Shown: in pieces, positions 1 through 7,108 of the stretch | How the letters are laid out: each line of letters starts with the position of its first letter | How positions within the stretch are numbered: position 1 is the stretch's first letter | Assembly: GCA_964517215.1 (NCBI GenBank) | Contig: CAZFBR010000176.1 | Location: 1-7,519, forward strand | DNA length: 7,519 nucleotides | Source of the DNA: CAZFBR01 sp035353495 [NCBI: uncultured bacterium] | Lineage (GTDB): Bacteria > DAOPZR01 | Reading direction: 5' to 3' | The notes under the pieces: generated by a model | The model's input: only the letters and a program-made list of their open reading frames with translations | Databases searched by the model: none | What the model was told of the DNA's origin: nothing | Position numbers and translations under genes: made by a program

Positions 1-1545
1 ATTCGCGATGCGCAGGGCGCAGTGTACTGTTTCCAGGGGACGGTGCGTGACATTACGGCGCAGAAGCAGGCGCAGCTTGACCGGCGCGAGAGCGAACAGC
101 GGTATCATATCCTGATCGAACAGCTTTCTGATGCGGTTTTCCAGGGTGATGCCGACGGTGGTTTTATGGTCGTCAATGAGGCGGCGGTTGCGCTGACCGG
201 CCGCACGCGCGAGCAGCTGCTGCAGTGCAATATGCGCGACCTGTTCCCGCCTGCGGAGCTGGGGCGGCGCCCGTTGCGGCACGATTTGCTGAAGCTGGGC
301 CAGTCGTACACGACCGAGCGCCAGCTGCTGCGCGGCGACGGAACAACGCTGACGGTGGAAATGACGTCGAAAATGCTGCCGGACGGCAATCACCTGTGCG
401 TGATGCGCGACATCACCGAGCGGTCGCGGCTGCTGCGGGAACTGCAGTCGAGCAACGAGCGCTACCAGACCCTGTTCACCGTGGAAACCGACGCCATCGT
501 TCTTGTCGATGTCGAAACCCTGAAGATTGTCGAAGCCAATCCCGCCGCCTGCATTCTCTACGGGTACGATCATGCCGCCATGCTGACGCTCACGGCGACC
601 GACCTGTCGGATGAGCCGGAGGAAACGTCCGGCGCCATCGGCGCCGGCGGGGACGGGATTGTGATTATTCCGCAACGCTGGCATCGCTCACGCAGCGGGG
701 TGCGCTTCCCGGTCGAGATCAGCGCCCGCTTTTTTACCATGCACGGCCGGCCAATGCTGTTCTGCGCCATGCGCGATATCGGCGACCGGATGCGCAAGCA
801 GGAGGAGCGTGAGCAGCTGCTGACGGCGCTCACCATCGCCAACAGCGAACTGCGCTCGCTCGATGAACTCAAAAACAACCTGCTCTCCAACGTGTCGCAT
901 GAACTGCGCACCCCGCTGGTGGCGGTGCGCGGCTACGCCGAGCTGATGCGCGAGGGGATTTCCGGGCCGGTCAATGAGCAGCAGCAGGCACATTTCGACA
1001 CCATGCTGCGCAATATCGACCGCCTGCTCAAGCTGATCAACAACCTGCTCGAATTCTCCCGCCAGGGCAAGCATGCGCCGCTGCAACGCGAGCGGTTTGC
1101 GGTTGCCGAGCTGATTGCCGAGGTTCTGCGCCTGCTTGAACCCAAAGCGGCGGAGAAGCAGGTGCGCCTGTCCGCCGAGCCGCTGCCGCGCGATGTGCAG
1201 GTGCTGGCCGACCGGCACAAGCTGCAGCAGGTGCTGATCAATCTGACGGATAATGCGCTGAAATTCACCCCGTCCGGCGGCAGCGTGGTGCTGGCCGTTG
1301 CCGCCGACGATACCCGGCTGCGTTTGTCGGTCACCGACACCGGCGTTGGCATCCCGGAGAATGAGCGGCGGCGCATTTTCGAGCGGTTCTATCAAATCGA
1401 CAGCTCATCTACCCGGGTCCACGGCGGCGCCGGTATCGGTCTGGCCATCGTTCGCGACATTGTTGAGCAGCACGGCGGCACAATCGAGGTGGTCAGCACC
1501 GTTGGCTCCGGCAGCACCTTCACTGTCACCCTGCCCCTCACGTAG
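1..1545 (+). CDS. multi-PAS sensor histidine kinase (5' end outside window)
   Basis: Two-component sensor kinase that would autophosphorylate on a histidine and pass the phosphate to a response regulator not seen here. The frame is open from base 1, and the first codons read as the end of a PAS/PAC unit (FQGTVRDITAQKQ), so the GTG at 22 is not the true start. Counting from the codon at 22, a PAS/PAC unit spans about residues 24-135 (ends CVMRDITERS) and another about 145-258 (ends FCAMRDIGDR). A short coiled linker leads to HisKA with the H-box SHELRTPL and His293. The HATPase domain follows: N-box LINLTDNALKF (Asn411), G1 DTGVGIP (Asp439), F-box IFERFYQ and G2 GGAGIGL (about 468-474). All catalytic boxes are intact, so the enzyme should be active. 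No membrane segment is visible in the part present, and no receiver domain follows. The ligand of the PAS domains cannot be told. Confidence 0.95.
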   Translation: MRDAQGAVYCFQGTVRDITAQKQAQLDRRESEQRYHILIEQLSDAVFQGDADGGFMVVNEAAVALTGRTREQLLQCNMRDLFPPAELGRRPLRHDLLKLGQSYTTERQLLRGDGTTLTVEMTSKMLPDGNHLCVMRDITERSRLLRELQSSNERYQTLFTVETDAIVLVDVETLKIVEANPAACILYGYDHAAMLTLTATDLSDEPEETSGAIGAGGDGIVIIPQRWHRSRSGVRFPVEISARFFTMHGRPMLFCAMRDIGDRMRKQEEREQLLTALTIANSELRSLDELKNNLLSNVSHELRTPLVAVRGYAELMREGISGPVNEQQQAHFDTMLRNIDRLLKLINNLLEFSRQGKHAPLQRERFAVAELIAEVLRLLEPKAAEKQVRLSAEPLPRDVQVLADRHKLQQVLINLTDNALKFTPSGGSVVLAVAADDTRLRLSVTDTGVGIPENERRRIFERFYQIDSSSTRVHGGAGIGLAIVRDIVEQHGGTIEVVSTVGSGSTFTVTLPLT

Positions 1546-1546
1546 C

Positions 1547-1571
1547 CCCCCTTGATAAGGCAACGAGGGGG
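1547..1571 (+). terminator. GC-rich hairpin after the kinase stop, possible terminator
   Basis: One base after the TAG stop, CCCCCTTG (1547-1554) pairs with CGAGGGGG (1564-1571). This gives an 8-pair stem including one G-U pair, with a 9-base loop. No run of T follows on either strand, so it is not a classical intrinsic terminator. It may end or stabilise the kinase mRNA, or be part of a dispersed palindromic element. The hairpin is seen; the role is inferred. Confidence 0.4.
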
Positions 1572-1690
1572 ACGGAGACGAACTTATTAACAAACGGTGA
1601 TACCGGCAGCAGCTTTTCAGTGACCTGTCTTTGCAAAAACTTCTGTCCGGGGTAGTGGGGCAACCACCCCATACGTGCGAGAAGCCAATA

Positions 1691-1761
1691 ATATTCCGAT
1701 ATATCAGCAGTACAGTGATATTCCATGCCGCACTTTACAGCCCGCCTTAATGTGGCACTTT
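1691..1761. repeat. paired short direct repeats and an inverted repeat upstream of a promoter
   Basis: ATATTCC occurs at 1691-1697 and 1718-1724, 27 bases apart. GCACTTT occurs at 1730-1736 and 1755-1761, 25 bases apart. An inverted repeat, ATATCA (1701-1706) with TGATAT (1716-1721), lies between the first pair and overlaps the second ATATTCC. Spacing of about 2.5 helical turns would suit cooperative protein binding upstream of the promoter at 1797-1825, but words of 6-7 bases can recur by chance in an AT-rich stretch. Confidence 0.3.
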
Positions 1762-1796
1762 CACCCGTAATGTCGATTATTCGTCAAGTACCCCGG

Positions 1797-1825
1797 TTGA
1801 AATGCCGATGAAATCCACATATATT
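1797..1825 (+). promoter_or_regulatory. sigma70-like promoter for the triple-GAF gene
   Basis: TTGAAA (1797-1802, 5 of 6 matches to TTGACA) and TATATT (1820-1825, 5 of 6 matches to TATAAT) are separated by exactly 17 bases. Transcription would start near 1832, leaving a leader of about 17 bases with a purine-rich Shine-Dalgarno site before the ATG at 1849. Sequence match, spacing and placement all agree, so this is the best promoter in the window. Confidence 0.65.
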
Positions 1826-1836
1826 AATACCGGGAT

Positions 1837-1843
1837 GAGGGGG
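1837..1843 (+). promoter_or_regulatory. ribosome binding site that decides the start at 1849
   Basis: GAGGGGG lies 5 bases before the ATG at 1849. A GTG in the same frame at 1843 overlaps this site and so cannot use it well, which is why the ATG two codons later is preferred. Confidence 0.6.
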
Positions 1844-1848
1844 TGGCG

Positions 1849-4263
1849 ATGGACGCTCTTGCCACTGCGCTGCACCAAGCATGGCCGGCTGCCGGCCGCC
1901 ATTTCAACTATTATCGCACACGGTTGCGCGCGCGCTGGCCGCGGACGCGGATTGTCAAGGCCGCGCTGCCGGTGCTTGCCGTTGCCTGGCTCGTCACCCG
2001 CGCCGTAAGCGACGGATTCATGTTCCATGCGCTCGGCATGGGCGTGGTGGCGCTGGCGGCGCTGCATATGCGCAAAGAACGCGCCTTGCTGGTCGCCATG
2101 GCGGTCAGCATGGCCGATTGCGAGGGGATTGTCTACCATTACGGCCAGCTGCCGAATTTCGTTGTGCGCAGCTTTTTCCTGTTCGCCATCGTCTTTATTG
2201 CCGATTACCTGCGCACCCCGGCCGGCACGGCAGCAGTGCCGGCAGCGGCTGCTGCGCCGGTACTCCCGGCGGCGGCGGAACCCGCCGCTGACCACGGCCC
2301 GCGCGCCACCGCAGTCAGGCCTGAACCCGCGTCGCTGCTTGATGAATCGCGCTGGCAGCACCGGTTCACCATCGACGAGGTGGCGAACAATCTTGTTGCG
2401 CTTTGCCGGGAGACGGCAAGCTTCCACACGCTGCTCTACTTCGTCTATGACCAGAAGAACAAGGAACTGGTCGCGGAGGTGCGCTGCTCGCAGAGCCCGC
2501 ATCTGGCCAATCCGCTGCGTTTAACGCTGGGGATGGGGCTGATCGGACGGCTGGCGCAGCAGAAGGAACGGCGCTACGTCAGCAATTTCGCCCAGGACTG
2601 GCGGGTGCTCCACTATTATACCGCGCCGGAGAAGATTCGCAGCGTGCTGGTTGTGCCCGTGGTGCAGAACAATGAGCTGAGCGGCGTATTGGCGATCGAC
2701 AGCAAGAGCGCGGGCCATTTTTCCGCCACGCAGCTCGAATTCATCGGGCTCATCGCCCAGGCGTTCGACCAGTTGTGGCATCTGGCCGCCGGTGAATGCT
2801 CCTATCAGGAGCATATCCGCAAGTACCGCCTGCTGCTGGAAATCCAGCAGTCGCTCAACGCCACGGCCCACGATCTTGGCGCCACGGAAAAGGTGATCGC
2901 CGAATTCTGCCGCGAACTGCTGCAGGCCGACGCCTGCACCATGCATTATCCCGATCGGGCGGAGGAGTTCGTCCTGCACAGCGATCGTGCCCGCTACCTG
3001 CTCAATGCCACCCATTGGGTGGCCAAGCACCGGCAGACGCTGCGCGTGGCCAGTGTCCCCAACGAAACCGGCCTGCTCCCCGGCGTGCATCGCGACCGGC
3101 TGCTGCAGGGGTTCCAGGCGCTGCTCGCCGCGCCCATCATCGAAAACGACCGGGTCATCGCGGTGATTATTGCGGAAGGCCGGCTGACGGGCCAGTTCCG
3201 CCCGGTCGATGAGGAAGCGCTGCGCATCCTCACCGCACAGGTGGCGGTGGTGCTGGCCACAGCCCGGCGCAACGACGAGGCCGCGCGCGCGCTGACCCAG
3301 GCCAACGACCTGCTCGCCGCCTACGGCGATCTGACGCGCGCCTTCGACTGGCGCGGCGCCCAGCAGGGGATTTGCGATGCGTTTATGCGCTTGTTCCCCG
3401 CCTCCTATGCACTGTTCTATCGCGTGGCCGGGCAGAAACCGCAGCTGCTCTGCGGCCGCGATTGGGAGGGTGAGATGCCGCGTCAGCTGCTGCGCTGCCG
3501 CGCCCTGCAGCAGGCGATCAGCACCCGGCAGGTTTTGGAGATTGAGGATGCTTATACCTCGACGCTGAAGGTCGAATCGCGCGGCGAGGTGCGCGCGCTG
3601 CTCATTGTTCCGCTCATGGAAAACAACCAGGTCACGGGCCTGGTGGAGCTGGGCAGCCGCAAGGTGGCGGGTTTCAGCAGCGTGGACAACACCCTGATTG
3701 ACCGGCTGCGGGTAATGGCGGCGCAGACGTGGGCGTCGGCGGAAGAGCAACGCGCCCTGCATACCGAGGCGCAGACCGATCCCGCCAGTGCCTGCGGCAA
3801 TGCCCGCTGGCTGGAGAGTTTCGCCCGGCGCGCCGCCGGCGAATTCGAGCGCGGGACGATGGCGGCGCTGACGGCCATGGCGGTGGAAATCATGACCCTG
3901 CCCGAACACAGCCGCCGGTACGGCTCGGCCGAAGGGGACAAGCTGGCTGCGCGCATCGGCGAAATCCTGCGCGGCTGCGCCGGCGGCAATGCGCGGGTCG
4001 TCCGCCGCCGCGACGACCTGTTCATGCTGCTCCTGCCCGATTGTGATGCCGTGCAGGCGGCCGCCACCGCGGAAGAAGTGGTGGCCCGATTGCGCCACGA
4101 AATCCCGTACTGCCGCGGCGAGAAGCTCGCGCCGCTGTCGCCCGTGGTGGGGGTGGCGACCGGTTCCGTTCCGGTCATGCCGGACAAGATCATGGCGTCG
4201 AGTGAAACCGCGCTGCAGCGCGCGCGCGGGAGTGCGGAAAAACTGTGTTTCTTCGTCGCGTGA
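1849..4263 (+). CDS. membrane-anchored triple-GAF protein with degenerate GGDEF domain
   Basis: Probable membrane sensor of 804 residues. Hydrophobic segments at about 35-53, 57-73, 79-95 and 104-121 suggest 3-4 membrane passes, followed by an Ala/Pro-rich linker (122-160). Three GAF domains follow at about 175-310, 325-472 and 487-630. Each closes with the same pattern: LVVPVVQNNELSGVLAID, LAAPIIENDRVIAVIIAE and LIVPLMENNQVTGLVELG. The C-terminal 165 residues align with a GGDEF domain (TDPASACGNAR for the usual DPLTGLPNR; RRYGSAEGDKLA for NDTYGHAAGDxLL), but the active motif is RDDLF at 721-725. The metal-binding aspartate position and the RxxD inhibitory site are also lost. Diguanylate cyclase activity is therefore unlikely; a role in dimerisation or ligand sensing is inferred. 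PelD has a similar order (membrane, GAF, degenerate GGDEF), but keeps RxxD and has one GAF, and no pel genes are seen here. The next gene overlaps the 3' end. Confidence 0.9.
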   Translation: MDALATALHQAWPAAGRHFNYYRTRLRARWPRTRIVKAALPVLAVAWLVTRAVSDGFMFHALGMGVVALAALHMRKERALLVAMAVSMADCEGIVYHYGQLPNFVVRSFFLFAIVFIADYLRTPAGTAAVPAAAAAPVLPAAAEPAADHGPRATAVRPEPASLLDESRWQHRFTIDEVANNLVALCRETASFHTLLYFVYDQKNKELVAEVRCSQSPHLANPLRLTLGMGLIGRLAQQKERRYVSNFAQDWRVLHYYTAPEKIRSVLVVPVVQNNELSGVLAIDSKSAGHFSATQLEFIGLIAQAFDQLWHLAAGECSYQEHIRKYRLLLEIQQSLNATAHDLGATEKVIAEFCRELLQADACTMHYPDRAEEFVLHSDRARYLLNATHWVAKHRQTLRVASVPNETGLLPGVHRDRLLQGFQALLAAPIIENDRVIAVIIAEGRLTGQFRPVDEEALRILTAQVAVVLATARRNDEAARALTQANDLLAAYGDLTRAFDWRGAQQGICDAFMRLFPASYALFYRVAGQKPQLLCGRDWEGEMPRQLLRCRALQQAISTRQVLEIEDAYTSTLKVESRGEVRALLIVPLMENNQVTGLVELGSRKVAGFSSVDNTLIDRLRVMAAQTWASAEEQRALHTEAQTDPASACGNARWLESFARRAAGEFERGTMAALTAMAVEIMTLPEHSRRYGSAEGDKLAARIGEILRGCAGGNARVVRRRDDLFMLLLPDCDAVQAAATAEEVVARLRHEIPYCRGEKLAPLSPVVGVATGSVPVMPDKIMASSETALQRARGSAEKLCFFVA

Positions 4264-5108
4264 TCGCGTTCGGGCGCCTGCGCCTGCTGCTGACGCTGCT
4301 GCTTGCCGCCGGTCTGGCGGAGGCCGCGGCCGCTGCCGAATTCGACCGGGCGGTGCTGGCGCGCCTCTCCCGCGAGCAGGTCATGGCCTATCTGCGTGCC
4401 GCCGACGCCGCGTTGACCATTGAAGAGCGCGGCGCCAAGTATCTGTGGGGGAGCGTCCCCCTGGACCGCGAATCGCCCGCCTATCTGGGCCAATGGTGGT
4501 CGCGGCTCTCCGCCGCCGAACGTGAGGCGAAGATGCTCGCCTGGTTCAACCGGCATCTGGGCGCCATCGACCTTGACGATGTGCGGGCCAAACTGAATAT
4601 CACCGACGTGGTGAATGCGGTGCGTGTGGAACGCGGCCCCGATCCGAACCGCGAAACGGTACCCTGGTGGCTGCAGCGCCCGGCGACAGCACCCGACACC
4701 CCGGTGCGGGTGATTCCGCCGGTGCCGGCCGCTGCCCCGCCGCGCACCGACCGCCCGGTGGCGGCAGTGGCACCGGCGGCAGCCGGTCGGAGAACCGCCG
4801 GTACGACAACCACCGGTCAGGGCACGACGGCCGGCGCTGCGGCCCCGGCCGCATCCGCGAATAATGCGGCTGCCCGTCCCGACGGCACCGTGGCGGGTGC
4901 GCCTGCGCGCACCGCCGCAGGGACAGCGACCGGCAATCGGCCGCCGGCGCCGCCGCTGCGCGGGGTGACCGTGGCAGGACCGGTGACAACCGCGCCCGAT
5001 ACCACCGTCGGCAGCGGCACTGCCGGTGGCCCGGCGATAACCGGTGGTGAAACGCCCCCGCGCGCCCCGCGCGGCGGGATTCCAACCTCATTGCGCAACA
5101 GCGAATAA
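4245..5108 (+). CDS. secreted protein of unknown function with low-complexity tail
   Basis: I do not recognise this 287-residue protein. It starts with a typical Sec signal peptide: a basic n-region (MFLRRVIAFGRLR), a Leu/Ala core to about residue 24, and a likely cleavage among the alanines near 30-31 before EFDRA. Residues 32-145 look like a small, mostly helical domain rich in charged residues and Trp (WWSRL near 84, WWLQ near 141). From about 146 to the end it is Pro/Ala/Gly/Thr-rich and probably disordered, with no LPxTG, lipobox or membrane anchor, so it is likely periplasmic or exported. The GTG at 4245 overlaps the triple-GAF gene by 19 bases. A GTG at 4260 would give the common 4-base GTGA overlap but shortens the n-region, and neither has a strong Shine-Dalgarno. 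Co-transcription with the GAF gene suggests a linked role, which is inference. The domain part is very probably a real gene; the tail reading relies on the frame staying open. Confidence 0.75.
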   Translation: MFLRRVIAFGRLRLLLTLLLAAGLAEAAAAAEFDRAVLARLSREQVMAYLRAADAALTIEERGAKYLWGSVPLDRESPAYLGQWWSRLSAAEREAKMLAWFNRHLGAIDLDDVRAKLNITDVVNAVRVERGPDPNRETVPWWLQRPATAPDTPVRVIPPVPAAAPPRTDRPVAAVAPAAAGRRTAGTTTTGQGTTAGAAAPAASANNAAARPDGTVAGAPARTAAGTATGNRPPAPPLRGVTVAGPVTTAPDTTVGSGTAGGPAITGGETPPRAPRGGIPTSLRNSE

Positions 5109-5163
5109 CCGGATAATGTCAGCGGACACGGCATACTGCGTATCGTTGGCCGGTGAATCCGCG

Positions 5164-5187
5164 ATGAGCAACCGGACCTGCGCATGA
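5164..5187 (+). other. possible 7-codon leader ORF overlapping the permease start
   Basis: ATG at 5164 opens MSNRTCA and stops at the TGA of 5185-5187, which overlaps the permease ATG at 5184 in an ATGA arrangement. GGTGA (5152-5156) sits 7 bases before it as a fair Shine-Dalgarno, whereas the permease itself has none that is clear. It could couple translation into the permease gene. So short a frame can also arise by chance. Confidence 0.25.
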
Positions 5188-6164
5188 CCCGCTACCTGCT
5201 GCGGCGCATCCTCCACCTGATCCCGCTGGTGCTGGGGATTACCCTGATCTCGTTCATTGTCATGCAGCTTGCGCCCGGCGACTATCTCGACCAGATCCGC
5301 CAGCGCCCCGAGGTGTCGCCGGAAACGGTGGCGCGCATGAGCCACCAGTTCGGCCTCGACCGTCCCGCGTGGGAACAGTACCTGCGCTGGCTGTGGGGGA
5401 TCCTGCGCGGCGATCTCGGCTATTCCTTCGCTTGGCATGTGCCGGTAGCAACGGTGATTGCCGTGCGCCTGGGCAACACCCTGCTGCTGACGGTGACCGC
5501 CATGGCGCTGTCATGGCTGATCGCCATTCCGCTCGGGGTATACGCCGCGCTCAGGAACGGCTCGCCGCCCGAGCGGGCGCTGGGATTTTTTGCCTTCGTC
5601 CTGCTGGCGATTCCCGAATTCTTCCTCGCCTTCCTGCTGATCTGCCTCGCCGCACGCACGGGATGGTTTCCGACCGGCGGAATGGTGTCGTCCTGGTACG
5701 ATGAACTGGGCCCGTTTGCACGCCTGCATGACCTGGTCAGCCACCTCATTATCCCCGCGGGCGTGCTCGCAGCGGGGAGCGCGGCGTCGCTGCAGCGCTA
5801 CCTGCGCAGCAACCTGCTCGAAATCCTGCACCAGCCGTTCATTACCGCGCTGCGCGCGCGCGGGCTGGCCAGCTGGCGGATCCATTACCGGCATGCGCTG
5901 CGCCTCGCGCTCAACCCGCTGATCACCATGTTCGGTTACCAGCTTTCGGGGCTGTTCTCGGGCGCGGCCCTGGTCGAGATCATCACCGGCTGGCCCGGGA
6001 TGGGTTCGCTCATGCTTGAGGCCGTGATTGGCCAGGACCTGTACCTCGTCATGGCTTCCATGCTGGTCGGGGCGGTGCTGCTGGTGCTGGGCAATCTGCT
6101 GGCCGACATTCTGCTGGCGCTGGCCGACCCGCGCGTGCGGCTGGCCGACAAGGCGATGGGATGA
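5184..6164 (+). CDS. ABC transporter permease, DppB/OppB type
   Basis: Inner-membrane permease of the peptide/nickel ABC importer class, 326 residues, the usual length. The N-terminus (MTRYLLRRILHLIPLVLGIT) and the following APGD are hallmarks of the DppB family, as are the periplasmic FGLDRP...QYLRWL and GDLGYSF near 56-82. Membrane segments fall at about 9-30, 98-122, 132-158, 186-203, 248-270 and 287-313. The EAA coupling loop, which contacts the ATPase, is at about 221-247 (ALRARGLASWR...RHALRLALNPLI), and TGWPGMG follows at 268-274. The ATG at 5184 is the only usual start after the in-frame TGA at 5154. It opens a unit of at least three overlapping transporter genes and shares an ATGA overlap with the next. 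The substrate (peptide, metal chelate, sugar or other) cannot be read from the permease. Confidence 0.93.
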   Translation: MTRYLLRRILHLIPLVLGITLISFIVMQLAPGDYLDQIRQRPEVSPETVARMSHQFGLDRPAWEQYLRWLWGILRGDLGYSFAWHVPVATVIAVRLGNTLLLTVTAMALSWLIAIPLGVYAALRNGSPPERALGFFAFVLLAIPEFFLAFLLICLAARTGWFPTGGMVSSWYDELGPFARLHDLVSHLIIPAGVLAAGSAASLQRYLRSNLLEILHQPFITALRARGLASWRIHYRHALRLALNPLITMFGYQLSGLFSGAALVEIITGWPGMGSLMLEAVIGQDLYLVMASMLVGAVLLVLGNLLADILLALADPRVRLADKAMG

Positions 6165-7108
6165 GCTGGCCGCAGCTGCGCCGCCGGCCGGTCCTGCTCG
6201 GGGCGCTGGGCGTGCTGGCGCTGCTGTATGCGGGTGCGCTTTTCGCCGATTTTATCGCCCCCTGCTCGCCCGAGACCATGCGCCGCAAGCTGGCCAACCG
6301 CCCGCCGTCCCCGCCGGCCGGTATCCGCCTGCTGGCACATGGCGATCCGTATCGCTGGCTCGGTATTATCGACAGCGACCTGCATCTGTTCGCGCTGCCG
6401 GACGGCGCGTTTCTGCTCGGGAGCGACATGTACGGCCGCGACCAGCTGTCGCGGCTCATCCACGGCAGCCGCATCTCGCTGACGGTCGGCCTGATCGGCG
6501 TCGCCATTTCCTTCACCATCGGCCTGCTCGTCGGCGGCATCGCCGGCTATTGCGGCGGACGGACCGATGCGCTGCTCATGCGCCTGTGCGAAATTATCAT
6601 TTCCTTCCCCGGCCTGTACCTGATCCTTGCGCTGCGCGGCATCTTTCCCATGAGCATGTCGTCGGGCGAGGTCTATCTGATGGTGGTGGTGGTGCTCAGC
6701 TTCGTCGGCTGGGCGGGGCTGGCGCGCATCATCCGCGGTCAGGTGCTGGCGCTGAAGGAGGAGCCGTTCGTCAAGGGCGCGCTCGCCATCGGCGCCTCGC
6801 CGCTGCGGATCATCACCCGCCACCTGCTGCCGCATACCATGTCGTTCACCATCGTCGCCATGACCCTGAGCGTCCCGGGCTATATCCTCGGCGAGTCCGC
6901 GCTCTCGGTGATCGGGCTGGGCATCCAGGAGCCGCAGGCGAGCTGGGGCAACATGCTCAACGCCGCCAAGTCGGTGCAGGTACTGTCGAACTATCCGTGG
7001 CTGCTGCTCCCCGGCTTGTTCATCGTGGTCACGGTGATGGCATTCAATTACGTTGGGGACGGGCTGCGCGATATCCTCGATCCGTACGACAAGGGGAAGG
7101 TGCGGTGA
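6161..7108 (+). CDS. ABC transporter permease, DppC/OppC type
   Basis: Second permease of the importer, 315 residues; it pairs with the DppB-type protein to form the channel. After a first membrane segment (about 11-33) comes an enlarged periplasmic stretch at 34-85 containing GDPYRWLG and DLHLFALPDG. The family signature LGSDMYGRDQLSRLIHGSRI follows at 86-105. Further membrane segments lie at about 107-130, 145-163, 170-190, 225-245 and 278-298. The EAA loop is at about 204-225 (KGALAIGASPLRIITRHLLP). It ends with GDGLRDILDP, as this family usually does. The ATG overlaps the previous stop as ATGA, with AAGG (6150-6153) as Shine-Dalgarno. Its own stop overlaps the next GTG. The 34-85 insert resembles a subfamily I recall with a GDPYxxxG...DLHLF motif; I could not verify this. 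Confidence 0.93.
   Translation: MSWPQLRRRPVLLGALGVLALLYAGALFADFIAPCSPETMRRKLANRPPSPPAGIRLLAHGDPYRWLGIIDSDLHLFALPDGAFLLGSDMYGRDQLSRLIHGSRISLTVGLIGVAISFTIGLLVGGIAGYCGGRTDALLMRLCEIIISFPGLYLILALRGIFPMSMSSGEVYLMVVVVLSFVGWAGLARIIRGQVLALKEEPFVKGALAIGASPLRIITRHLLPHTMSFTIVAMTLSVPGYILGESALSVIGLGIQEPQASWGNMLNAAKSVQVLSNYPWLLLPGLFIVVTVMAFNYVGDGLRDILDPYDKGKVR

Larger units (their letters stand above)
1546..1848. other. AT-richer intergenic region
   Basis: This 303-base gap between the kinase and the triple-GAF gene is visibly richer in A and T than its surroundings. I see no convincing gene: the open frames on both strands are 60-70 codons and resemble no family I can name with confidence. It contains the hairpin at 1547-1571, a second small hairpin (TGGGG 1656-1660 with CCCCA 1667-1671, 6-base loop), short direct repeats at 1691-1761, and a sigma70-like promoter near its right end. 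The left half could be a decayed or dispersed repeat. Confidence 0.6.

Noticed and set aside
1595-1614. Small hairpin CGGT/ACCG followed shortly by TTTT, as a terminator
   Set aside because: The stem is only 4 pairs with a 3-base loop, and the T run is short and set off by several bases.
1651-1680. Group II intron or riboswitch boundary suggested by GTGCGAG and G/C-rich stems
   Set aside because: There is no room for an intron, no reverse transcriptase and no conserved riboswitch core that I can recognise.
1538-1726. Open frame of 62 codons on the minus strand across the intergenic gap
   Set aside because: No ribosome binding site or family match is visible, and it runs into the kinase 3' end. 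The reading may only reflect a dispersed repeat; too weak to call a gene.
2521-4098. Long open frame of 525 codons on the minus strand
   Set aside because: It lies wholly opposite the triple-GAF gene, whose three GAF domains are recognisable. Its translation is rich in Arg, Gly, Gln and His with no family pattern, as expected from the antisense of GC-rich coding DNA.
1849-4263. Identification of the GAF protein as PelD
   Set aside because: The order of domains is alike, but there are three GAFs rather than one, the RxxD site is missing, and no other pel gene is nearby.
5091-5117. Possible promoter TTGCGC / GATAAT before the permease operon
   Set aside because: The -35 matches only 3 of 6 positions and the spacer is 15 bases, so it is not supportable even though the -10 is fair.
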